From Alloascoidea africana (Eukaryota; Ascomycota; Alloascoideomycetes; Alloascoideales; Alloascoideaceae), in the NCBI GenBank assembly GCA_030581615.1, contig JAKTTT010000007.1, positions 310,001 to 374,000 on the forward strand: a DNA stretch of 64,000 nt, in the 5' to 3' direction. The translations under genes were made by a program, and so were the position numbers. Below, piece by piece: positions 32,208 to 42,245 of the stretch. The notes below the pieces were generated by a model. That model worked only from the letters and a program-made list of their open reading frames with translations, had not been told where the DNA came from and ran no database searches. The first letter of the stretch is position 1. Every line of letters starts with the position of its first letter.

Positions 32208-34478
32208 ATGGTGTTCCGTGTGGCTACGACTGTTACGATTCTGTTAACAGCAGCTTTTGTATTACAGCTACTATCGGTTCTTTCTGTTCCAGTAACCCAG
32301 ACAATAACTTTATGCGAGTATGGAGGCTATAAATTCGGTGTATTTGGTTATTGCTCCAAGGGTGATTGCACTGGGGCTAGTATAGGATATGATCCGAGTA
32401 AGTGAGATCTGCCTCCCAAGCTATCCAATATTTCGAAACTAACTGGCATTTTGCGTTTAGGTGCGCTCGACTCTACTGAGTTCTCTCTTCCTTCTAACGC
32501 GAGATATTCAATCTCCAAGCTACTGGTGGTTCACCCAATTGCTACTGGCTTTACCTTTGTGCTCCTAGCAGGCACTATTATTGCTCACTTTCGCTCTGCT
32601 AATCACTCGCTCAGATACCTTCTTTTCCTGCTTATTTGGCTTTTCCCGACGTTTTTGTTATCGCTACTGTCGTTCTTGGTTGATATTCTATTGTTCGTGC
32701 CGCATCTAAAATGGGCGGGCTGGATCAACCTAGCATCTACCGTCCTCGTTGCACTTTCGGGAGTAGTCATATGCATCATGAGACGAAGTGCCTCGAGCAG
32801 AAAAGCAATGAAGAGATCCTTCGATGGAAGCACTGAGTTTCAAAGTCTTGGGGCTTTCAATACCCAGCGATTTAGTGGTGGAGAGAGAACTGAAGATTTC
32901 CCAACGTTTGCAGAGTTGGAAATTAAGAGCTCCTCGCCTAGTACTGATACTCGAAAACCCCTTACAGCAAACGACTCCCACAATGAAACACCTGATAATT
33001 CATTCAATAGATACGATCCTTACAATGCTGCGCCAGTGGCTCCATTTTCCAATATTGCTGCCAATAGAACAAATGGTTACAATAGGTACCAGCCTGAACC
33101 CAATAGATATCCCATTAATGAAACAGAATTTCAGAGAGCCTCGACACCTGAACATCAACCACCATTTTCAGACTCACAAAATGTGCCAGTTCTTCCTGTT
33201 ATGACTGACAATCTAGAACTGCCATCTGATTCTATTCAAGGTCGTCCGATCCAAAATCCAGCCTCAAGGGATCGCGCCTACCACCCGGTGCTAGCCACTA
33301 CCGACTATACTCCTTCTGCTCCACCAGCCCCTGATGGTTTTATGTTTTATAACAATAATGGATATGGACCAGCTCCAAGTGAAGATCGTTCTCAGCAATG
33401 GAACAATCCATCATCCCCGAGTAACCAAAGATACCAGCCTTCTACAAGTGATGCTGGTAATAGAAGCTCACCAACAAATCAAAGACCCTCACGATATGGT
33501 GATCTGTATACAGGCATAACACCTCCTGGCCCACTATACAATCCTAATGCACAAAGAAGACCAAGTGGGCCGCGTCCGTTTGCTTCCACAAATAGCCAGA
33601 ATCAAAGGCCAGAAAACGCTGTCAACAGGGGTTCCCCAGAAAGTAACGGCATCTGGAGATCACCTGAAAGAGTTTCAGAAAATTCTGACGACCAGCCACT
33701 GCCGAATGATAGCACGTTTGATGACGTATCAAGTCGAGGCAATGAAGGGTTGATTAGGGAATCTGAATCACCAAACAGGGGGGTTAATTTGCCTGATCGC
33801 AAGCCTTCGCTTGATCAAAACAGCTCATGGAAGTCGGGTGGAGGCTCAGGTCCAACAGATTTATTAGATAAGTCAAGCCCTTATCGTGAAAGTCGACAGA
33901 ATTCGGACGTGCCTGTAAACGATTCAGAGACAAGAAATCATGTGCAGGTTGACAATGGGGAACCCTCATCAACCGCTATTGATGTAGACCCACAGGAGGA
34001 TTCCGCTCCTGGACCGCTTCACAAAGGCAAGCTGAATTCCTTCAAGATCAAAATGATCAACTCGTTTGAAGATCGGTCTGCTATTTCACAGGATCAGCCC
34101 CTTCCATTTACATCAGATCCGTTGCAAATGAGAAATACGCCACCTCCGGATTCTCCGTCAGGTTCCATATCCTCACATTTTACAAGCATATCGCAGCGAG
34201 CTGTAAATCCACGGTATTACGAAATCGCATCTAGAAATGCCACTAGGTTACGACATACACAGCAAAACAACCATGAACGTGAGAACGATCATCAGCCTAG
34301 TAATCCCACGGATTTGCTTCTGGCGACTAACCCAGATTTTTCTCTTGGGGCTGCCGCAAAGGGGAAAGCTTCTGCAGGTCTGCCGGGTGCTGGAGCAAAG
34401 AATAGGAGAAAGTCCAGAAGCAATGTTCCAAGTGCTTCGTTGATGGGTGATGGACCCTATGGAAATCTCATAAAATGA
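32208..34478 (+). CDS. Rim9/PalI-family membrane protein, long-tailed paralogue 2
   Basis: Two exons: 32208-32397 and 32461-34478. The 63-nt intron has GTAAGT, ACTAAC and TTTAG signals; product 735 residues. The join falls between the two extracellular segments: YDPSALDSTEFSLPSNARYS, followed by ISKLLVVHPIA. The membrane module has helix 1 at ~3-30, a loop with EYGGYKFGVFGYC and a downstream cysteine, and helices in the ranges ~85-108, ~118-140 and ~150-172. It ends in a basic IMRRSASSRK stop. A ~560-residue disordered Asn/Pro/Ser/Arg tail follows, carrying NPDFS at 687-691 and a basic NRRKSR cluster. Known role: Rim101/PacC ambient-pH signalling at the plasma membrane. It is probably the PalI orthologue, but the paralogue at 4335-6620 competes for that role. 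Confidence 0.88.
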
Positions 34479-34842
34479 TTTTGTCCTATTTCTTTTATGT
34501 TCTAACTGTTTTTTTTTTTGAAAAGTAGACACGCTGCCATAAGGACTCTTATTTGTATTGTAACATTATTGGCGTGGACGTGGTTTCTCTTTTATTTCAT
34601 TGATACAGAAAATACACCACGCTTTTATCTATGTTTTATGCTCCTTCATTGCTTGATTCTTAATTTTAGTTGTTATATAGGATTTACTTTTGTAAGTGTA
34701 AGTTTTCGAATTACTGATATATGCAATTCTCTCTCTGTAACTAGCCGTAGACTGTATCTTTCCAGGCATCTATTTTTGGGTCCTAAACTCTACCTTTCTT
34801 CAATGAGGCTATAAATGTGGCATATTAGGTTATTAACTAACG

Positions 34843-34882
34843 AAGCGCTTAGTCCTTGTCACAGCACCAGACCTAAGCGCTT
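34843..34882. repeat. 10-bp perfect inverted repeat AAGCGCTTAG/CTAAGCGCTT
   Basis: Arms at 34843-34852 and 34873-34882 with a 20-nt loop. Each arm contains the self-complementary AAGCGCTT. It lies 60 bp from an LTR fossil and 365 bp past the Rim9-like stop. It could be a protein-binding site or the hairpin of a small element. Confidence 0.6.
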
Positions 34883-34941
34883 ATGGAAACACCATGTAGG
34901 TTTGAGACATAATTGACAAGAAAAAAAGATACAGTAGATTT

Positions 34942-34993
34942 TGTCAGGTCCAGAGGAAGCTAGGGGTCAGTGATTCACACACATAGCTGCTTA
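34942..34993 (-). mobile_element. LTR fragment of the 4026-4159 family (fossil)
   Basis: About 50 bp match the 3' end of the LTR at 4026-4159 in reverse orientation at roughly 90% identity, including an uninterrupted shared core around GTGATTCACACACATAGC. The similarity stops abruptly, so only a fragment remains. No coding part of an element is seen near it. Confidence 0.75.
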
Positions 34994-36551
34994 CTATACT
35001 TCAGTCTCATCAAGTCCAACAACCTCTACTAATTTGCCAAAAACTGTAAGTTTGTCATCCTTTTTCTCTATCACATGTTTATTTCAACCAGCCAAGAACT
35101 TTTTTAAGATTCGATAGATTTGCTTCATCGATTTGAAAATTTTTGCCTCACCATGAACACACTCTCGGCAGTTTTAAGCTTCTTTCTATCAAGAGTTTTA
35201 GCTCAAGAATGATTCCTGGTCCTTTGAGCTCTATTCAATTTCAAAGATACTTGAGTGTACCCCTATTTTTCATGATAATTTGACAATTTAAAGGAGATGC
35301 GATAACTTTAAAGTGGTTTGGGGAGGTCAGAATCGAGCTACCTTTCCTCTTATACTTTCAGAAAGTAGTTGAAACAGATTTTCATTCTATGATTCTTTCT
35401 TGATCAAGCATCATCTAGAGAGTGGTATTCACATCTCAGGATTGGGGTCTAGCATTCACTTAAAAATAATGAGTTTTTGCTTCGAATAAAGTTCATAGAC
35501 ACAGACACAAGGCTACAGTCTCATAGCATTAGGATTTAGAATTTCATGGTTAACCAAGGCCTGACTCATTGGCGTAGACTTGAGATTGCTTTATAAAAAG
35601 AACCAAACTTTTCATAAGGTGGTGAGCTAAGACCAACAAGAACAGGAAATACAAAAGTTCTAACTGCTAGCACTCGACAGCATTTCACAATTTCTATTGT
35701 GGTGAACTCATAGCAAAAGATCCACACATTGAAAATGAACACTTCTTTTTGAAATGTATATCACTTCTTAAATACAAGCAAATTAGGTTTAATTCAAATG
35801 CTTCGTTCAGTAATCTAATACTTTTGTTGGCACTCTTTTCAACATATCGAGAACATGGTTGAAATGTTCAAAATTGAGTGGCTGAGACTTGGAGTTCTAC
35901 ACTCATTTCCATGCAGAGAAATTCTCCACAAAGCAATCGGTTTTCTCATTTTCATGCTCTATTGCTAACACTGACGTTTGAAACAAGGTTCAAGTTTCTT
36001 GGCCATGAATTTTTTTTACCTCTTTTTCATAAAAGGGCAGGTCAATGTGATGAAAGGGATCAATATAAACAAAAGGGCTTACTTTAGAGTATCATACGTT
36101 TACTACGAAACTATTTGCGATTTTGAATTTTGGATCTATAACATGTGTCAAGAATTTCTTATCTTTTTCCTCGTCAAGTTCCACACTGTTCGGGGCAACT
36201 TAAGCTTTGATGTATCTTTGAACATGTCAGTCCTGCCTGTGTCTCATTTAGGCACATTTCCTTTTGTCTTTGTCTCGTATGCATGGGATATAAAGACTAG
36301 ATCATATGCCAGAATCCCGCGAATAGCAAAACACTATCCAGAACTTTAAAAAGGGACCTCTTCAACTAAACCTGATTCATACCTCTTCTTCTTGATTCCT
36401 TATTTCTCTTGCATGATCTCTCAATATAAATTGTGACAATTTTGATACTGTAGTAGTTCAACACTAGTGATCAATTGTGTCAGCGGGATAGTTCTCACAA
36501 GAAAAATTGAAATTGGCAGCCCAGTACTTCTAAAGAAGCAATTACAAGACA

Positions 36552-38021
36552 ATGCCCAACTCCGAAATCAATCCAAGTGGGGAGTCAGGAAGTAGGTCTC
36601 AAACTCAAATACGTTATGGGAATAGCGACTCTCCAAGTGGGACAAACCAAAATCCAACTGAAATGGCGAAAGAAATGATAAGATTAAAGTCCGAAAACAT
36701 GTCTTTGCACACGCAAATAGAGGCAGTGGAAGCGGTGGAGCACGAGTTTCACCGGAAGGTTGAGGATGGCGAACTGGTCCCTTTCAAAGAATACAAGCAC
36801 AAGATAGAGGACTACAAACAAAAGCTGATAAAAGAAACAGCATTGCGGAAAAAATGCGAAGACGAGTTGTGCAAGATGAGCAGTGAGGTGGAATTACTCA
36901 GTGAAAAGCTCTTTGAGCAGGCGATGGATATGGTTGCCAAGGAAAAGATCCTCAATGCAAAGTATGAGGAAGCAATCAAAGAGAAGGATGCTATCCTTGA
37001 AAATCTACAACGACAATTGGGACAATTCAAGAAACAATTTTACGAGGATCATCAAGTGTCCAATTCAAAAACCTTGGGGACTGAGCAAAACCTTACGAGC
37101 TATTCCCTGCCTCCATCACCAATTCATGAAGATTCGGAAAAACCTTTCAATCTCATCACTGATAGACGCTCAGAATCAGATATTACCAATGAGCAGCAGC
37201 TTCAAAAGTCTGCGACACAGGCTGTCAGAAGAGCACATACGGCAACAGACGGTCTGAAATCTGTCTCATCCATAGTCAACATCCTGCAATCGGATGCCAA
37301 GGCAGCAATAGACTTTGGATCCCCTGCAAGCACCGGACTATCGGACTTCTTATCGATTGCGTATGTAGCAAATCGGAACATTACAAGAAAGATGAAAAAG
37401 ACTATTGAGTTCGAGAGCAAAGTCCATAATGATATAGAGGAGTATTCGCCGTCGATTGTCACACACACGGACAATTCAGCCTCTGTAAATCTGAAAGAAG
37501 CCAAGTTTGTCCGTCAGTGTATTGTAGACGATGTGCAGCCTACGCTTCACTTGGACACGGCTCCCGGGTTCTCTTGGCTGACCAAGCGGTCGCTTATAAC
37601 TAACATTCTGAACGGGCTGGTTATGGTTGAACCAGCAGCTTCAGGGACAAGATTAAACTCTGTTGCTGCTGCTACGGATGTCTCACTTCTGGTTTGCAGT
37701 TCCTGTGGAGAAGCACGAAACGACACTACTGAGCACAAGCGTCTTCACGTTCTACGAGTTCTGGTGTCCCTAGATTCTATTTCCAATTCCAGATCCAGCT
37801 CTGGCGGCTCGACGGTGTACCCGCTGTGCAACTACTGCTACCACCGCTTCAAGAGTGTGTGCGAGTTCTTCACGTTCCTCAGATACGTACGAGACGGGGT
37901 CTACCGGTGCTTCACGCCAGAGGAAAAGCGGCAGGCGTGGGTCGAGTGCTCGCGGCTCCGGCACCACATGTTCTGGGCGAGAATAGGTTTGGCAGACTAC
38001 GTTCCAAATGTTGATGGCTAG
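36552..38021 (+). CDS. SEC2: Sec2/Rabin-like Rab guanine-nucleotide exchange factor
   Basis: 489 residues, one exon. Residues ~36-165 form a long parallel coiled coil, the Sec2 GEF domain. Its signature LSEKLFEQAMDMVAKEK corresponds to the family's LTxxLFxEANxMV; the usual Asn-Asn pair is here Met-Asp. Residues ~380-480 carry CSSCGEARND and then YPLCNYCYHRFKSVCEF, FTFLRYVRDGVYR and FWARIGL. This is the cysteine-rich C-terminal module of the Rabin8/GRAB class (CxxC...CxxC...CxF, FxFLRxI). Known role: activates the Sec4/Rab8 GTPase on secretory vesicles for polarised exocytosis. Third codon positions are much richer in G/C in the last ~90 codons than in the rest of the gene. Confidence 0.82.
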   Translation: MPNSEINPSGESGSRSQTQIRYGNSDSPSGTNQNPTEMAKEMIRLKSENMSLHTQIEAVEAVEHEFHRKVEDGELVPFKEYKHKIEDYKQKLIKETALRKKCEDELCKMSSEVELLSEKLFEQAMDMVAKEKILNAKYEEAIKEKDAILENLQRQLGQFKKQFYEDHQVSNSKTLGTEQNLTSYSLPPSPIHEDSEKPFNLITDRRSESDITNEQQLQKSATQAVRRAHTATDGLKSVSSIVNILQSDAKAAIDFGSPASTGLSDFLSIAYVANRNITRKMKKTIEFESKVHNDIEEYSPSIVTHTDNSASVNLKEAKFVRQCIVDDVQPTLHLDTAPGFSWLTKRSLITNILNGLVMVEPAASGTRLNSVAAATDVSLLVCSSCGEARNDTTEHKRLHVLRVLVSLDSISNSRSSSGGSTVYPLCNYCYHRFKSVCEFFTFLRYVRDGVYRCFTPEEKRQAWVECSRLRHHMFWARIGLADYVPNVDG

Positions 38022-38235
38022 AGGAAGGTGTGGAGCCGGGTAACGATTAAATTCCCCACAGTTTTTGTGTTTGCGTATGTTTCAAAGCATAACTTATCCT
38101 CATTTTGGTCCTTAATCTGTCATATATCTACGCTTATAATCCTCCGTATATCTCTAGTGTCTTTTTTCTTCTTCTTCTTCTTCCATCAGCAGCCTCTAGC
38201 GCTTCGTTCACACCCTTATCCATCTCCATAGAAGC

Positions 38236-41200
38236 ATGGCGAGCAAAAATAGCCCCCTCAGTCTGCCTTCTTCCCCTTGTGGCCCAGCCCAGAAGGACCT
38301 CCATCAGCAATGCTCAGATAAAACAGACGTGTCACCGTTGCCCCGATCTGTCTCAGTATCAGCACGTCAATCTGGGCCTTCTTCTTCCACTCCTCCTCCT
38401 TCCGGACGCGAAGCTCATCCCCGAAAACGGTCCAAGGTTTCCAGGGCCTGCGACCAGGTACTTAATTTTAGTCCCAGCGCCTAATCACGTGTAGGCTATC
38501 TGTCAATCTATGATGACTCTAACATTTTTTGGTTATAGTGCCGGCGTAAAAAAGTATATGCTTTTGGATGCTTGAGGAGACGTTGAAATGAAATGTCGTC
38601 TCTAACAAATTGTGGTTTAGATCAAATGTGATGCCGACTTGAGCTCTTTGGGCTCGGTAGATCTCCACGGCATGATTGTGGATCCCAACATTGAATGCAC
38701 AAACTGTAGCAAGATTGGTGAAAAGTGCACGTTCAGTAGGATTCCACAAAAGAGAGGTCCATCCAAAGGGTATGCCTGTGAAATTTATTACTACTTGTTA
38801 ACATTCACGACTAATATTCCCTATGCTACAGTTATATTCGAGATCTGGAGGACCGAGTTGATACTTTGAAAACTCCTCCTCAGGCTCACCGGCCTCCTCC
38901 AACATACTTTGATACCATGCATCATCCCGCTAATCATATGCCTCCTTTCTTACCTCCGATTAACAATCCAAACACAATAGATCATGCTCAGAATAAGACG
39001 TTTTCTATGGGTTCAGCACCGCCTCTGGGGAATCTGCTACAGCATAGATCCAGTTCTTCACTTTTACCGATGCTGAACCCTCTGGATCCCAACAAGGATA
39101 AAACACCTCCACTTTTGAGGTCCACAAGCACAACATTAGCTCCCTTGGCACCCTTGGCATTTCCCCCTGGTCCAACTGCCAGCGGTCCAGTGGTCAGTGG
39201 CTTGCCAAGATTGGTACCAGGAAGTGTTGTAGGAACACCGCTTAATCAGATTGTACCTCAACCACAGCCGGTCCCAATGGTAGCAGCACCACCGAACCAA
39301 ATGCTTTTCTGGAAGGTGCCGAGTGATCAGCCTTATTTCGGAAGAAGGTCCTCTGTGTCTTCCGTCTCATCATTTGCATCAACAACATCGGCGTCAGAAT
39401 TCCCAAATCCTCTTCCTCCTCCAAATCTGGGCCAACCGTCTTATCAACTTGTTCCAGTGATGCCAATTGCCCCAACTGTACCGTCTGCGCTTCCTCCAAC
39501 AGGAAGCAATTTTGATTCTACTCCTGGTGCGAAACCTTCTTCCGGTTATTTTTTCCAGGTACCTCCTTCCGGTTATGAGTCTAGCTCTGCTGAATACTTT
39601 TCTGAAGACGAGAGAAGCGTAAGTTCTCCATTGCCATATGGGCATTCTCTATCACCTAGAGGATCCAGAGGATCTTTCAGTAGTGCGTTTGGATCAGGAA
39701 GATCGCCTAGTGTTAGCCAGATAGCAGGAGCAGGGAAGGATCAAACCTCATCCCCGGCATTGTCTGTGTCTTCTCTGAATTCTATCAACACTGGCTCCAA
39801 AATACAAAGTTTAAATAGGGATCCAAATCAGCTGTTGGAATCTATTTGGAATGTTCTTACTCAAGAGCGATTTCTGGACTCTTATTACCAAACGCTGCAT
39901 TGGACGATTCCAATTTTGCCATATGATCGAAATAAACTGTATCAAATTTTGAAGAATGTGGCATTTGGCAAGAATTTAAACCGGAAAACTAATGGGTCCC
40001 CACTTTCTGAAGATAACAGCAACGATAGTAGCGTGGCAGATAGAGCACTACTTTTGACAAACTTTGTTGAAGTTCTCAAGTTTTTGATGCATGTTTTGTC
40101 ACCTTCAATGTTACCAGACTTTGAGTTTACAAATGCTGTTTATTACCGCAAATTGTTTTCCAGATGTAATGATACTTGGAACTCTCAAGAGAAGAATTCT
40201 TCATCTCTGTTAGATGTCAAGATCCTGATTCTCATCACTTTTGAACTGTTAATTCTTGTTGGTCAATTCCTCAACAACGTTACCACAACGGAGATTGCCA
40301 CTGCAATTGGTCTTGCAAACGAAATGAAATTTTATCGATCAAGGAAAGAGTTGGTGAAAATGTATTTTTCTGATAGACAGCACCAACAACAAGACATTGA
40401 TTTTTACCTTGAGACAAGTACAAGGCTGTATCTTATCATATATGGAATTGATACCACCAATAGTCTCATGACTGGTGGACCTAAAATGATTCCATGCTTG
40501 GAGGGATCCAAATACAATTTACAAAGTTTTTTCAAAGCGGCGCTACCACGATTAATGTCCAAGAAAAATGCAGACGATGGTTATACAGTTGGACCCTTGG
40601 ATACTGGCAAACGCTATTTTGAAGCTGCACTGTTACTGGACAAGATTTTATGTGTATCTCGTACCAACAACACGCTTTTCTTGGATGATAATGAAGAATC
40701 CTATTCTGAAGAGGTTGAGCAGCTGAAGGCCGGATCCAAAAAATTACTAAGTGATATCGAACACTTTGAACAAGCTTCAGATAATGGCAATGAGAAGGGA
40801 GCAAATACAGCAGCTACAGTGAATATCTTGGGGAGGTCTTTACACCTATTTTTGGCTTGTTTTGATGCAGAGTGCAAATTACATGAACTGGTTGAGTCTT
40901 TACAAGATAGATGTTCATCCTTAAACATTAATCTTTTGACCCAAGCTGGTAATGGCGGCAATTCGAGTAGCACAGATTCAAACTATCATGATATGGAAGA
41001 GGAGGAAATTGAGGACTTGATTCGATATTGTAATATGGAAGTAAGCAAGATTGGACGGAAAATACTGTTAAGCGTGAAATCAGCAGTTGAAGCCATATTT
41101 CCTTTACAAGCTCAAGCTTCTCCTAAATCTTCGACCACGGTCAATCCTCCCTTGACAGAGTTGGAAGTTTCACGAAATGTCCAGCTTCAAGTTTTTGCAA

Positions 41201-41685
41201 GGTCTTCGATTTTGTTAATTGCACTGGGTGTCTGTGTTGATACATTGGGGACTCTTTTGGCTTTAATGTCAAGTCTCTCATTTTCAGGTTCAGTAGGACA
41301 ACGAAAGAGCAATATAATATCAGAGGCATTGAAGCATTTGCATATGATACAGGAAGGTATCCACAACATTTATTTGCGTAGTGGTTCTATCACCACAGGC
41401 AATTATCCTGGTTTCCAAGCGGGTGGGAACAAAAGCTTTTGCGGCTCATGGTATGGACGGATTCTGAAAGCTATACATATTCTTACTCAAAAGCATGCAT
41501 CTTCACAAGATCAACAACAAAACAGTAATGGCAGTAACTGTAGTCTTGATAAATTGTTGATTTCTGGGTCTATTAAAGATCGGAATGAGATTGTGAAGAT
41601 GTATCATACGTTTGTTTCTATGAGGAAAACTTTTCGAGATTTGCGATTGTTTGGTGTTGATTCATCCTCTTCCTTCCTCGTTTAG
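38236..41685 (+). CDS. RGT1: Rgt1-like Zn2Cys6 glucose-responsive repressor, four exons with a 15-nt microexon
   Basis: Exons 38236-38457, 38539-38553, 38621-38769 and 38832-41685; introns of 81, 67 and 62 nt, all with CTAAC- or CTAAT-type branch sites. Product 1079 residues. The zinc cluster is assembled from three exons: SRACDQ (exon 1), CRRKK (the entire 15-nt exon 2), then IKCD and ECTNCSKIGEKC (exon 3), so the cysteines are 72, 75, 82, 105, 108 and 115. It continues SRIPQKRGPSKGYIRDLE, the signature following the cluster in Rgt1. A Pro/Ser-rich linker and a large helical middle region typical of fungal transcription factors follow. The loop between cysteines 3 and 4 is unusually long (22 residues). 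Known role of Rgt1: represses hexose-transporter genes when glucose is absent. Confidence 0.88.
38539..38553 (+). other. RGT1: 15-nt microexon of the Rgt1-like gene
   Basis: Flanked by an upstream TATAG acceptor and a downstream GTATAT donor. Encodes Cys-Arg-Arg-Lys-Lys in phase 0 on both sides. Without it the zinc cluster lacks its second cysteine and basic recognition residues; with it the family consensus CDQCRRKKIKCD is restored exactly. Confidence 0.9.
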
Positions 41686-42245
41686 ACTATTGTTATTGCT
41701 ATTGTTTTTTCTCTTATGATTAATGTTTTTCATTAGCAAGATTAATATTTTACTTTTGTCTTGCTTTTTCATTTGTGTAGTGTATTTGGGCTATTTTGAT
41801 GCTTGTTTTTTTATCTAAATATTCATTATTTTCATCAAGTTGTTAGTTTTGTAATTTTTGATTCTGAGTGATACTGCAAGATATAGAAAGTTTTCCCTAG
41901 TGTAGGAGTTTTGAGGGCACACTCGTTTGGTAAAGACACGAGATAGTTGATTAATTAAATCCATAACTTAATTGCTTTGACCATCTATACATAACTTTTT
42001 TTGCCCTACTTAAAACTATGTGGTGGTTATCCTAAAACAGTCCAATGAATAAAAAAAAACAAGAAAAGCAATAATACAAAATTTGAAAGCGTGAGAAAAC
42101 TTGCACACAGAATGAAAAAAAAAGAAGCAACCAATTGATAAGAAAGGCATTCTGTGGTTTGGTTTCCTCTATCAATCGACAGAACGAAAAACAGTATGTA
42201 TAGAAAAAAAGAATTCTGTCTTTTGATATCCTCCATTTATCGTTA
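41686..42245. other. Convergent 3' intergenic region
   Basis: Between the Rgt1-like and HAL3 3' ends. T-rich; nothing coding seen. Confidence 0.7.

Larger units (their letters stand above)
34479..36551. other. Intergenic region, 2.1 kb, with an LTR fossil and an inverted repeat
   Basis: Between the Rim9-like and Sec2-like genes. It contains an inverted repeat and an LTR fragment. Open frames at 35878-36349 do not look coding (Phe-rich, no family resemblance). Confidence 0.6.

Noticed and set aside
35878-36349. Two overlapping frames upstream of the Sec2-like gene
   Set aside because: Phe/Tyr-rich random-looking translation without domains; likely 5' flanking sequence.
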